Positions 14,101-24,407 of a stretch of DNA of 64,000 nucleotides are shown here, one piece after another. The stretch is from the NCBI GenBank assembly GCA_940337035.1, contig CALNHX010000270.1:62001-126000 (forward strand), given 5' to 3'. The DNA comes from Agriotes lineatus (taxonomy: Eukaryota; Arthropoda; Insecta; Coleoptera; Elateridae). The notes under the pieces were generated by a model. It was not told the DNA's origin, ran no database searches, and saw only the letters and a list, made by a program, of their open reading frames with translations. Every line of letters begins with the position of its first letter. Positions within the stretch are counted from its first letter, which is position 1. The translations under genes were made by a program, and so were the position numbers.

Positions 14101-16966
14101 TGTTCTGCACGTGCGTGTATTCATGGTTATTAATCAGATTTACTATGACGTTAATGGCTGTCTGGCGAATTTAAAACAAACAACAGCTGCCGTAAAATAG
14201 AAATACATTTATTTACTAAATTATTATACCTTTACAATTGATAGACTGCCTCCGTGGAATGCCTTGTTGTTTTCAAATATTAACCTTTTATTTAGAAACC
14301 GAAATGTTTTGATAAAGATGCTCAGTCGCAGTGCTATATTCGCTATCTACTTCTTTGTATAATAACGAATCCGCTGGAAACTCATTCCTTATGGATTCAG
14401 GTAAACTGTTCCCTATTACTATTTTATCAGTTTGAAATATATTAATCTCTATCTCCTTTCCACGTAATTTTTACTACATTACTAAAGTAAACAAACAGTT
14501 CTTTAATAATTTTAGTATGTTGTTGTACACTGAGATGGAATAAATTTTTGCTCACTTGTGATCATTTCAGTTTTAAAAATGTCACTTTTTGCACTGAAAA
14601 GTAATTTATAAAGATAAAGCAATAAATTCTTAAGAAAACAAACTTCTATTACCTTAGTTATTTTGTTAATTTGTTAGATTGATAAATTTAGAATCTGGCG
14701 TACTTTGATAGTTTATAGAATTAATTATTTGGGCATTTTCGCACTAGTACCATAAATAGCTAGTATTTAACCTTAATAACTCATTTGTAGAAGCATCTCC
14801 CAATCCTTCGCCATTTGATTTTGAATTATGACATCATCGACATTTGTTTTGAATTAAAACTCAATTGTTGTAAAGGGTGTTTTTTTAGAGTGATAGAACT
14901 TTAAATTGAAATAAAACACAGAAAAATGTTTTTAATATCCATGAAATTGGCTTTATTTGAAAGATAATTTTATGGCATTTCTGTTTGAATATGATTTTGG
15001 GCATGTGACCGTCGCGGCTGGCGTGTACATGACGTAATCTGGAGGTCCAATTTTCACATACTCTTCGCAGTAAATCAGGCTGTATTGCGGCAATAACGCG
15101 TCGAATGTTGGCTTCCAAGTGCTCAATTGTTTCCGGTTTATCGACTTAGACATGTGACTTTACATATCCTCAAAGAAAATTATCTAACGGCGTCAAATCG
15201 CACAAAAGAGGTGGCCAGTTAACAGATCCATTTCGTGGATCCATTTTGTGGATCTGTTAATTGGGCACCTCTTTCGTGGAATTTGACGCCGTTAGATTAT
15301 TTTCTTTGAGGATATGTAAAGTCGCATGTCTACGTTGATAAACCGGAAACAATTGAGCACTTGGAAGCCAACATTCGACGCGTTATTGCCGAAATACAGC
15401 CTGATTTACCTACTGCGAAGAGTGTGTGAAAATTGGACCTCCAGATTATGCCATGTACACGCCAGCCGCGACGGTCACATGCCCGAAATCATATTCAAAC
15501 ATAAATGCCATAAAATTATCTTTCAAATAAAGCCAATTTCATGGATGTTAAAAACATTTTTCTGTGTTTTCTTTCAATTTAAAGTTCTATCACTTTAAAA
15601 AAACACCCTTTATTATATTACAAGCAAACTGCGCGCTACGCGCACGTGAAATAGGATACGCGAAAGGTCAAGCTCTGAGATAAGAAAAACAAAACCTAAA
15701 CAAATATAAACATCTGTGAAGCCGGAACGTGAAATTTTATTTTGTGTTACAGACACACATACACACATTAAGGAAAATTATATTATAGATAACGGATTTG
15801 TTTAGAGCATAAAATCCTGAGATGTATATGAGGCATGTCTCAAAAATAATTTAAAAACTCAGCTTATTACAATAGGTTTTTCCTATCTTGGTAACAATTT
15901 TGGAAGTCCTGTTTGGCATTAAGAACATTTACGGTATACTTTATATTCTATTCTATTGTTTTATTTGAAAGTTTCATAATACTAATTTTTTCCAATTATT
16001 TAGATAGAGGAACACTGATTCAGTGCCCAGCCGGAAGATATACCTATTCTTTTACTTTCGACTTGCCTCATAAAATCCCTGCAAGCATTCAACTGGACCA
16101 CGGATACGTTTCGTACTGGATTACAGCTGTAATAGATTTAATTGATGAAAAACCCATAAGACATAGAAAAAAAGTTTCCATCGGTTCGTGCCTAGACTTG
16201 AACGCCTTTGCAGTTTGTAAGGTGAGTTTAATAGTTATTAGTTGCAGAGATGTTTTGTAACACTGATATCCAGTTTCTAAGAGTTTTGAAAAGATTTCAA
16301 AAATTGTACATTCTATATGCCATCTCTTAATCCATTTTTAAACTATCAAGCAGGAGATTTAAATGTAATTTTTAAAATCAACCTTTAATTTCAGAACCCT
16401 GTGAGTAGAACAGAACATAAAAACATGATTTTCATCCTGTGTAAGACACCTGCGATTACGTTTGATGTCAGATTACCACAGGGTGGCTACGTGCCATCCC
16501 AAACCATAACCTTTTTTGCCAGCGTTCAAAACATGTCCTCGGTGAACATATCAGCCGTTCGCTTCAAACTAGTCCAGGTAATTTAGCATTTCAACTACTG
16601 GGATTACCACTGACATGATAAAATTGCTTCAGGTATTCAAAATGCTCACTCAGGAATACCAGCAGCAACAGAGCAAGGGCTTAGGAAAAGAACAAGATAC
16701 TCCAGGAGGTGACGTTGCGCCTGGAACCGAGAAGTCGTGGGAGGTTCAACTACGAATTCCATCGAACATCCTGGCTCCGGATTTAACTGGTTGTAATATA
16801 ATTAAAATGCATTGTGAACTGATAGTAAGTTTTCAGTAACAGCATTAACTGTAGCTTATTGGTGTGATTTTAGGGAATAGTTGTTCTCCCTTTTCCACAT
16901 CGGGATCTGAAGATCAAGGTGCCGTTTCATCTTGGAACTGTACCCATTAAGAGCACTTCTTTGTAA
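5130..16966 (+). CDS. short alpha-arrestin (arrestin domain-containing protein), gene A
   Basis: Six exons: 5130-5226, 5276-5380, 16004-16221, 16395-16577, 16633-16824 and 16874-16966 (888 nt, 295 aa), all joined by GT-AG introns in phases 1,1,0,0,0. The start is fixed by an in-frame TGA two codons upstream. The N-arrestin fold runs about residues 1-140, with DNEPYYPGQAVSGRVEC, FEGNGHVQF and CPAGRYTYSFTFDLP. The C-arrestin fold runs about 141-295, with LPQGGYVPSQTITF, RFKLVQ and the final strand PFHLGTVPIKS. Family knowledge: alpha-arrestins are cytosolic adaptors that link membrane cargo to ubiquitin ligases and endocytosis. Here the protein stops right after the second fold and has no PPxY tail, so direct Nedd4-type ligase recruitment is not expected. 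Intron 2 is 10.6 kb and full of transposons. Paralogous to gene C. Confidence 0.9.
5750..7010 (-). mobile_element. LINE (non-LTR retrotransposon) reverse transcriptase fragment
   Basis: The minus strand encodes broken reverse-transcriptase text: an ALEKLKNRKG..QNDIT-like fingers segment near 6620, then GDEQIPANYRQINVLSTF near 6450 and a degenerate SCTDAVF-like motif near 6330, with stops and frameshifts between. Upstream linker residues (NQKSETEAEEL) lie at about 6790-6850. A homologous fragment occupies intron 2 of gene C (49135-50200). The clade resembles the RTE-like elements common in insects, but I cannot place it exactly. Confidence 0.75.
7011..8609. other. intronic AT-rich sequence, nothing assigned
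   Basis: Part of gene A intron 2. No coding region or clear repeat boundary was recognised. A small inverted motif, GGAGATCGCTGGTCTCC, lies near 7381-7397. Confidence 0.4.
8610..9612. mobile_element. non-autonomous hAT element, 1003 bp
   Basis: The ends are TAGTGATGAGC and GCCCATCACTA, an imperfect inverted pair with the YAGNG start typical of hAT elements. Perfect 8-bp direct repeats, CTTTTAGG, flank it at 8602-8609 and 9613-9620; 8 bp is the hAT target-site length. Subterminal ATTCGAATGA and CGGTTAT motifs recur at both ends. No transposase frame is visible. Confidence 0.88.
9621..11074. other. intronic sequence, nothing assigned
   Basis: Several short open frames exist on both strands, but none has recognisable domains or splice context. 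AAGTAAGTAAGTAAGGG near 11067-11083 is a short GTAA microsatellite at the edge of the following SINE. Confidence 0.4.
11084..11310 (-). mobile_element. truncated tRNA-type SINE body
   Basis: Matches the body of the complete SINE at 48515-48979, with shared blocks GGCGTACTGGGTAATGTGGT, TTTAAAGC.ACTGGGTGGGCCGCC and the CTTCGACGACTGCC region. The tRNA-like head that should follow the CCAGTTG segment is missing, so this copy is incomplete. Confidence 0.65.
11962..12910 (+). mobile_element. 5'-truncated LINE, C-terminal reverse transcriptase
   Basis: Translation gives the second half of a reverse transcriptase: IRQGDSLSPILFKVTMDEI at about 12060-12115, the catalytic YADDAVII at 12180-12203, HFKYLGANI near 12370, then after a stop at 12479 KTCVRPIMTYDTE, RRRRRKWRDHVNRM and a GKP-type C-terminal end. 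It finishes in an AAGAAGAAG-rich tail near 12935. The missing 5' half and stop codons mark a dead copy in gene A intron 2. Confidence 0.85.
12936..14870. other. intronic sequence, nothing assigned
   Basis: No domain-bearing frame was found. The segment near 13770-13960 is richer in G+C and open for 63 codons but resembles nothing I recognise. Confidence 0.35.
14873..15610. mobile_element. foldback of two Tc1/mariner-type transposon 3' ends
   Basis: The two halves (about 14873-15235 and 15248-15610) are inverted copies of one sequence. Both ends read AAGGGTGTTTTTTT inward and are flanked by TA (14871-14872 and 15611-15612), the Tc1/mariner target. Each half encodes the C-terminus of an IS630/Tc1-type DDE transposase, with LEANIRRVIA, QPDLLRRVCENWTSRL and a SRDGHMPEIIFK-like end. 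The halves meet at a GGATCCATTTYGTGGATC junction. No intact transposase remains. Confidence 0.88.
15613..16003. other. end of gene A intron 2
   Basis: AT-rich sequence ending in a good pyrimidine tract and acceptor (TTTTTTCCAATTATTTAG) at 16003. The last 30 bases resemble the matching intron end of gene C. Confidence 0.55.
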
Positions 16967-17177
16967 CAGCGTGACTCCTATTATTATCAATATATATATA
17001 ACTTTTTCGGAATTTCTTACAAAGCCAAAGATTGTTAAGTGAAGTACCTGCTGATTGTCAATATTTTAGTATCCTTATTTTTGTAACGCTTCTCATCATG
17101 TTCTGGTTATTCTTACAGAACTGTTAAAATATTCTTGGAAAAAATTAGAAAAAATATTATTTTTGTAAGACGGAGAA

Positions 17178-17183
17178 AATAAA
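17178..17183 (+). terminator. polyadenylation signal of gene A
   Basis: AATAAA about 210 bases after the stop codon. The matching AATAAA lies after gene C in alignable 3' flank. Confidence 0.6.
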
Positions 17184-17219
17184 TGTTTACTTGCTAATCT
17201 AATTTTCTTTATCTGCGTT

Positions 17220-18350
17220 TACGCATTAATATGATATAGGTACTCTACAAGATGTTCTCAAAATGGCACTGAAAGTACGATACCCAAATCGTCGGGTACC
17301 ATCAGCATCTTCATTTGCCTGTTTCCAAAAGCGATTACAAGAAACATTCAAATCATATTCTTCCGGGAAGAAAAAAGCAGTGGACGGTGATTGAGCGTCG
17401 TTTACTGGCGTAGTTGTTTAAAAACGAAAGAGAATACAAATAGTATCATAAGGTACCGTACAAATTCGTAACAGATTGTTGGGAGTCACTTGTTATCTAA
17501 TCCTTGAGAAAGCCCTCAACAGGAAAATGCTTATAGCGGCTGTGGGGAGTTAGTAACCCTCAAAGGATGACTTGTAACGTTTACAAAGTTTATATATCCC
17601 TGTAAAGGGCGACATGTAACGTTTCACCTTCTTACTAAGGGCGTTATAAATTTCTACTTCGGGTTAGCTTAATCGGAAACACGATTCGCTCAAACTCAAA
17701 TATATACAGTGAGAAAAACACAGGATAATTGCCATAAATATAATTTTGTAAGCTAGATTACATAATAAGCAGTAATTCAAAATAAAACTGAATTGTACAT
17801 TATGAAAATAACAAATTCTTCTGGTGGTCGTGTTTCTTGTTTTCCTGGTGAACTGCAACCCACCTAGCAGAGCTGTGCACAGCGCGGAGCGACACAAAAT
17901 GTTTGTCCGCTGAAGACGATTAACTGAGTTATGCATGTTATTATTTCCGATATTTAGACGATAACTGTTTTTAACATGCAACATGCATTTTAGCACACAA
18001 AACTTAGTTCAAATGTAGAGGAGATCAGTTGTCTGCAGAGTCTTGGTTATAGGATACCAGCAGGTCATCCGTTTTGGAATAATATTCAAAAGACTTTTCG
18101 CTACTAGAAGTACAAATAAAAGAAACGCAACGTATGCGATGGGGATGAACAATACAGAGTAGCGGACATAATTTAAGAACGCAATGAAGTCTTTATTCAA
18201 TTCAAAGGCACGGAACGTCTACGCTTCAACCATGTATAGGTATTTATATCAAATTCGGCAAAAGTCGAAATTCTCAAGAATTGGCCGTAATTAACCCACA
18301 ATTGTGGGTTACAATAAAGGGTTTGTGATAATAGCTCTCGACGCACACAC
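17220..18350. repeat. 3' flank of gene A duplicated behind gene C
   Basis: Aligns in patches with 51450-52800: AAATCGTCGGGTACCATCAG near 17288 matches 51493, AGCAGGT/AGCAGGTTA near 18060 matches 52480, and GGCCGTAATTAACCCA near 18284 matches 52741. The 104-codon frame open in the gene C flank is closed here by stops. Confidence 0.65.
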
Positions 18351-18559
18351 GCCCGTTACTTAGAAGCTTCTGCACTCAACAGCCCTGATGCACGTGTCTG
18401 AAAACTTAGTTACACCATGGTGCAACAGGCCTTGTTCCTCCCATTGGTTTCTATACTTGATTTTTTACGAGACGCGATATCCACTAGCTCTCAAAACATC
18501 CCGGAACATGCCTTGGAGAGAATAATTTTGTTCTTCTTGATTACCACGATAGTTTGTCG

Positions 18560-19180
18560 ATGTGGACGTGTCGTTCTTGTTTATTTTCAAATACTTCTCC
18601 AGTGTTTTGGCTACTTTTCCCATTTTTCAGACCTTGCGGTTCTTAACCCCCAATATTTTCAGATCTTTTTATACTTCTTCCAAACACCTAAGTCTTGGTC
18701 TTTCCCTATTTATCCTACTTTCTGGATTTTCTTTTAGAATCTTTCTAACTCTTCTGGAAGGCGTAATTCGTTGGAGGTGTCCAAGCCAGCTTATCCGTTT
18801 ACTTCCTATCTCGGCAGATATGCTTGCCCCCTGGTATCTTACTTACAACTCCAGGTTTGTAAGAATACATCAGACCTTATTCTTCTTCACATTGCCATAC
18901 ATATTTTTTTCCAAGTGTCTAGTTTTTCTTGTCCAGCTCCAAGTTTCCGACGTGTATGTCACCAATGATTTAGTAACTGTTTCATACACCTTTGCCTTAT
19001 TTTTAAGACACCTTTTTGCCCGAACTGTCATTTACTATCCGCTATAATTCGTGCGCTCATTTCTTCTCCTTTTTAATATTCCTGATTAATAATAGAGCCC
19101 AAATATCTAAATGTGCTATTTCTCCCATATCGTTTTTGTGGTGGAATCTACTTTTTTCTCTCTCTTGTTTTCAGTGACCA
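18560..19180 (-). mobile_element. LINE reverse transcriptase C-terminal fragment
   Basis: On the minus strand it reads RYLGSIINQE near 19100, then degraded text with GVLKIRQRCMKQLL, a DTWKKICMA-like piece and finally LKILGVRN-type text near 18650. These correspond to the end of LINE reverse transcriptases of the FKYLGSI type. The 161-codon plus-strand frame at 18562-19047 is only its antisense. Confidence 0.75.
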
Positions 19181-19326
19181 TATTATGTTAACAGATAGCA
19201 CAGGGCCACCAACATATCATGGCATCTAAAGGTCCAACTTTAGAATTTACTACGTATGACCACTCTTCTTTTTGATAGTTTCAGACTTCTTGATATTGTT
19301 ATTGTGCACAGCATGTCTCTATTTTT

Positions 19327-19944
19327 ACTTCCTTTTACTATAAAGGAAGTATTGGATTCACCCCAAAAATTCGAAATTGAGTTTTCAACGGATCTTCACG
19401 TTTTAGAGTCCCCTGATCCCAAAAAACATATTTTTTTTCATTGGTCTGTGTGTCTGTCTGTGAACAGAATATCTCAAAAACGAAAAGAGGTATGGCGTTG
19501 AAACTTCATATATAAGTTTTGCGTACTATGTAGATGAGACAGCAAGCTTTTAAAGAAAATCGCATAACCGGAAGTAGGTGTTTACTCTAGTGGTTTTTTC
19601 AGTTGTTTTCGATTTTTTCAAAAACGGCTCTAACGATTTTTTTTAAACTTTACATTTTTAATGTATATTGATGTGAAATAGGTGATTTTCCAGTTGAATA
19701 CTTCTAAAATGGGTTTCTTTTGTTTTTTCTATTTTTTTTATTAACTCCTATTTTAAATAAAACACCCGGTATATTATTACATTTTTGAATTCACCTTAAA
19801 ATTCTAGAGAAAATTTGTCTCTTCAACTAACGCTCTATTTTGTACCGTTTTTGTAGAATTTGTAATTTTTTAAAATTTTTGACAAATGGTTAAAAATTAA
19901 AAGTGAAATTTTTGACTAATTATAAGAACACTGTAAAAGGAAGT
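19327..19944 (+). repeat. dispersed repeat with ACTTCCTTTTAC inverted ends, copy 1
   Basis: Ends are ACTTCCTTTTAC and GTAAAAGGAAGT. The interior (CACCCCAAAAATTCGAAATT, TCTCAAAAACGAAAAGAGGT, CACCCGGTATATTATTA) matches the reverse complement of 41662-42196. There is no coding capacity. This is a non-autonomous repeat of unknown class. Confidence 0.75.
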
Positions 19945-20230
19945 TGTGTGAGTGTACCACACCAGATTTTTAAGCATATTTTCATTTCTGTGCAGTGATC
20001 CAAGCAAACTTCTGTCAGGCTTCTTGTTTCGTCAATACAGATTCTAGGCGATCTTGTCCTTCGTTGTTCTTACTTTTAGTTAGTTTCTCTGTTTTATATT
20101 TTTTACTGTAAATAATAAAACCGCTATATGAAAATGTACCACTAGGTACTAACTTTTACATTATAAAATCGGAAAACAGCTTTTTTACTTAGTTATATAT
20201 TGAATAAAATATTTTGCAGACTTTTTAATA
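19945..20230. other. AT-rich intergenic DNA, nothing assigned
   Basis: No coding or repeat signature recognised beyond the flanking elements. Confidence 0.4.
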
Positions 20231-20740
20231 TACTGACTACAAGAACATTGGATGCCGCAAAAAATGCACAAACAGTCACTACCACCAACTCGACAAACTA
20301 CATAGAAGGCTCAAGATCCTTATTTGCTCCAGGCTAAGATCAAAACTGCTATTGCTGCTACAAAATAGAATATATTTTCAATATGTTCCCTGGCCGTATG
20401 ACTGTGCCAACTTATGGCAGAAACCTAGAATTGGACTTGTACTTGGTTTTCGCAAAGCCTTGTCGTTGATAAGCACCTGGCTTCACATGCTGGAAAAAGT
20501 AATATAAGCATATTTTCGTTTTGTTACACAAATATCTATATCGGTGGATTTACAATTCAATTGTATATGTAGAACTCCTTCACAATCAAGTAGCATTCCT
20601 TCCTCACTGGTGGGCATAATAAAGTATTAGTGTTATGTGAAGCCATAGAAATAGAAAAACATCGGAATGATATAAACAGGGAGATGGTTTTAAGCTTAGT
20701 GAAACCTGGACTCCTGTGATACACGATTTAAATCATTAGA
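20231..20740 (+). mobile_element. Penelope-like retroelement 3' remnant
   Basis: Translation near 20638-20715 gives EAIEIEKHRNDIN followed, after a frame change, by GFKLSETWTPVIHDLN-like text. This matches the typical C-terminal end of insect Penelope-like (GIY-YIG) elements as I recall them. The preceding 400 bases keep only faint traces. A related fragment is at 30890-30970. Confidence 0.5.
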
Positions 20741-20840
20741 ACCATTGTGCATCAGACGGCCACGCCCCATGGTTTCGAACTGCGCTGCACTTAAACGATC
20801 AATCAGCGTTACGTCGCTTCGAGCGGCTGACATAGAGGAC

Positions 20841-20868
20841 TATAAATAACTCCATACCGACCTTCAGT
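20841..20868 (+). promoter_or_regulatory. TATA box and arthropod initiator
   Basis: TATAAATA at 20841 is followed by an arthropod-type initiator TCAGT at 20864-20868, a spacing of about 25 bases. It lies 38 bases before the ATG of the next ORF. It may be a real core promoter or belong to a retroelement. Confidence 0.4.
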
Positions 20869-20905
20869 TCTTAGTGCGACTTTGACTCTGATAATACAAG
20901 CTGCA

Positions 20906-21118
20906 ATGTCTTGCGAAACATTAGTTAATATGGGTACACAAACAGCAACAAGACCAAATCTGCCTACGTATCCTCGTTCTCAAGGTACTCAAACAACACG
21001 AACCATCAAAGAGCATAGCCAACGCGTGAATCCTTGCTCGAGTTCACAAAGTGCAAGGCCAGAAAATGCTCGGCATTCATCTACAAAGACTACGAGGTCT
21101 AAGCCGAAGTTTCTTTAA
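20906..21118 (+). CDS. unassigned 70-codon ORF
   Basis: The first ATG downstream of a TATA/initiator pair opens a 70-residue frame rich in Thr, Ser, Arg and Gln, with two GTQT repeats (MGTQTATRP and QGTQTTRT). G+C is higher than in the AT-rich flanks. I recognise no domain, signal peptide or membrane segment. Its position 170 bases after a Penelope-like remnant suggests it may be the tail of that element rather than a host gene. It has no intron and no close AATAAA. Treat as hypothetical. Confidence 0.3.
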   Translation: MSCETLVNMGTQTATRPNLPTYPRSQGTQTTRTIKEHSQRVNPCSSSQSARPENARHSSTKTTRSKPKFL

Positions 21119-22640
21119 ACAAGGATAAATTTAACATATTCTCTGTTAAACTAAATAATATCGTTTAAATCAATCTAGTTTTCCAACACTCATGTGACAG
21201 GGTGATATTAAGTTTACATGTTCCAAATATGTAACCGCTAATGATATTGCAAGAAGAAACATTTTTGTAACTACGCTACTTTAAAGCAGTGATCCATAGA
21301 CTTTTCAACAAACATTGGCAATAGTTAAAAACCGAAATAATTCTTTAAGATTAAGAACAAATAAAATAGTATATAATCTAATAGATTAAAAGTAGTTTAC
21401 CCAATATTATTAGAAAATAGTGTAGCAGCGTTCTTTTATTTGGTGTTCTGCTTTGTACAATGTACTTCGAGTCAAATCGCAATATAAATACACGTTGTTA
21501 GAGCAGGAAACATTAACCGCCTAATCAGAACAAGATAGATTAGTTTTAGTTCCTTCAATCCTTCTTTTCAGTAGATTGTTTATATTGCTGTGGTCTAATA
21601 GCTTTTATTTGAGTTAATTTAATTTAATTCTTATTCTCAGGTTTAGTTATTCGACTCTATCTCAGGGTTACTATTAAAATCATATTAAGATATAACAATG
21701 AATAACTATAATACCAGATACAGGACAATAATTGTATTTATTAAGTAATTGATAACTGCCTTTATCATACATATAACAGCTTTAATAATAATAATTGGTA
21801 ATACTTAATATCAGTTAAATCAATTTTAGTTTAATTTTACTGTTTGTTTGCAATTTTATGTTTATTTAATTTATGATTCAATTGAATTAAATTTTAATAA
21901 CTCTGTAGCAGGTATATTTTATATTACTATTTTCTTTCTATATGTGTTGTTTTAAATTGACAGTTAATAGACTCACTTTGTAAGCTTCTTTCTTCGAGCT
22001 CTTTATCTTCTATACTCTTCTATTTTCCAGATCTCTGCTACAGCTATTATTGTTGTGGTTAGCAGCACATCCTTGTAGTGGTAATCTTTCGCACTAATAA
22101 TTGTCTATCGCACTCTAGGTGTATGACAATACTAATAGGTACTTACCAGTACATTAACTTCCAAAATTTACTATTAAATTCGATTTCAGTTAGGACTTGT
22201 GTCAATTCAAATTATATTTTTCTACAACCCCTTTTGTTCTGTTATTTTCAAACTACCCGTCAAAAGCAATGGTTATCAAACGGTTTTTTTTATTACTGGT
22301 TATGACTTTTCATATTTTCATAATTCATATTTTTAGGTTAATAGTTTTACATTGTGTATGTCTTCAACTACATCAACAAATATGTAAGAACCAAACGCCT
22401 ATATTACATCTTATAACAATAATTACCTCTTTCAGACAAGTCCCGATTAATTCGTATTACAATTACAACCAAAACTGGACTATTTATAAATGATTTGTAG
22501 ATACCGTTGTAAGAAACCGAAATTCCAATTATAAAACAAAACCATCACTCCTTTTAGGAACAACATTTTAATCTGCTTTTTTATTTTTGTAGTTATTGAA
22601 TGATTTGTCATTTAATGATCATATCAATATATTATAAATT
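21119..22640. other. AT-rich intergenic DNA, nothing assigned
   Basis: Very AT-rich, with repeated TTAATTTAATT and ATAATAATAATT tracts. No gene or repeat boundary is recognised. Confidence 0.45.
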
Positions 22641-22661
22641 TTTAGGTCAGGTTAAACATTG

Positions 22662-22910
22662 ATGCCGCCACTGCTATTCAAGCACGCTGAGAAGGGGTTG
22701 AGGTACTTGTCGAACTTCGTGAGGGACAAGGTATGCGTGGTTTTGATGTTACCATTTCGTAAATGTAGCTGCTTGGGAGCAATGGCGGCCCGTCAAGGCA
22801 ACTTCGACATCGTCGAATACAACAATCTGCTCTACCAATCTAAAATTCCGTTACTGTCTCGTTGTGGTGCCTTGGAATTTAATTTCGATACCTGTTCGGA
22901 TACATCATAA
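22662..22910 (+). CDS. unassigned ORF, possibly a gene fragment
   Basis: An ATG frame of 82 codons starts MPPLLFKHAEKGLRYLSNF and continues through GAMAARQGNFDIVEYNN. Codon use and G+C are unlike the AT-rich surroundings. A possible donor, AAG|GTATGC, lies at 22731, so only the first 23 codons might be an exon. I do not recognise the protein. A second open frame on the other strand starts just beyond and overlaps its end. Confidence 0.3.
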   Translation: MPPLLFKHAEKGLRYLSNFVRDKVCVVLMLPFRKCSCLGAMAARQGNFDIVEYNNLLYQSKIPLLSRCGALEFNFDTCSDTS

Positions 22911-23124
22911 ATCTCCAAATTGCTTTATAATCATTCCATCGATGGTCTATATACCGAAGCTGTTTCAACGCAGCCCTTGGAGAACCTCTCGTCACCAACG
23001 TGTCTTTATTCAACAAGCCGACGACGACGTAGCCCTGAAAGGTACGTCCCCCGTTGTACCGAGAGTAGAATGACACTAATTCACCCCTTATTATTACTTG
23101 AGTCGAAGCTATTCATTTTTGGTT
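22879..23124 (-). CDS. unassigned minus-strand ORF fragment
   Basis: Open from about 23124 to the TAA at 22879, with coding-like text: SFYSRYNGGRTFQGYVVVG, LLNKDTLVTRGSPRAALKQ, then YIDHRWNDYKAIWRFMMYP. It has no ATG at its beginning and is preceded by a TGA, so if real it is an internal exon (candidate acceptor AAATGAATAG) or a decayed pseudogene. A candidate donor, CCGAACAG|GTATCG, lies near its end. The family is not recognised. Confidence 0.3.
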
Positions 23125-23577
23125 TATGAAGCACGACCTGCGCCTTACCTCGACCTCGGATTCGCTGCCTTGAGTATTACATCTTTGTAACCGTTAATTG
23201 CTGCACCCATATACGTTGAGTTGCCAATTTTGAATATGTTATATTATTAAATTAAGCAGAGCATAAGTGAAATAAGTTTTTGGTAAATATCATTTTACCC
23301 GTATCACAGGTGGACACATGTTAGAACTTTATTATTGCGAGGCGTGATGTCACTCCAAACTTCTTTTTTTGCTGGTGTGTCAACCTTACTTCTATGGCTA
23401 ACGATAAATTTTAACTTAAGTAATTCTTGAAGTAAACAACAAAAAGTAAGTCATATCTTGGAGCTGAGCACATACTTTCCACCTACGAATAACATCTTCC
23501 TGGTGAGATTCCCTCATACCATTGCCAGCAGACACAACATGTGGCAAACAAAAATAACACAAATTTGTATTTCCAGA

Positions 23578-24399
23578 CAGAGCTGAGCAAATTACTTTCA
23601 GAAAGTAATTAATTACCAGTTACCGATTACTGCCCAATGAAGTAATTGACCGACCAGATTTTTAATTTCTCAAATGAAATAGTAATTCAATTATTAATTA
23701 GTTGGTAATTGTAATTGCACAACACAAATTACTTTTTCAATTTGTTTTACTGGAAATTGTTGTCATGTGCTGGTACATCGTTTTAAACAAGCTAATTAAA
23801 ATAAATAAATTATTATTATGAACAAATCTTGTATAACGCGGTTATTTGTTGTCAACTGTTAGGGAAAAGATTGGATTTACAACAGACATATTTTTCGCTT
23901 TTTACACAGTAATTATTAGCAAGCTACAATGCTACATATTGCACAGCCTACACTATACAAGACATAACACATGCACATCTCATCTACAAACACACGCGCC
24001 TGCACAAAATATCTCTTTGCTCGTGCACAAAACTAGCTGTTATCCGACTAGTCATAGAAAATCATAAATTATATTGATATTGCTCAAGAAATGCTCTATT
24101 GGAATTTGCTTAACATGAAACTTAATAAGGCCGTATCCAATTTTTGCGTTCTGGTCATTTAATACCCAGTAACTTAGTAATTACATTACGAGAAAGTAAT
24201 TCAATCGACGTGAGTAATTTGAATTACCACACATAATTCAAATACTTGCAAATAATTTCTTAACTATTTTTTAATAGAAATGAAAATTACCAATACAATT
24301 ACAGTATTTTGAAAAGTAATTTAATTCCAAAGCAAATCAACTGCATAAGAATGTAATTAGTAATTTAATTACAAAGTAATTAATTACTGTCCAGCTTTG
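23578..24399. mobile_element. non-autonomous hAT element, 822 bp
   Basis: The ends CAGAGCTGAGCA and TGTCCAGCTTTG form a hAT-type inverted pair. The flanking octamers TTTCCAGA (23570-23577) and TTTCCAGG (24400-24407) match at 7 of 8 positions. The interior is filled with GTAATTAATTAC-type motifs in both orientations. No transposase. Confidence 0.85.
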
Positions 24400-24407
24400 T
24401 TTCCAGG

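Noticed and set aside
18562..19047. 161-codon plus-strand ORF with hydrophobic stretches
   Set aside because: The minus strand encodes LINE reverse transcriptase text; the plus frame is its antisense.
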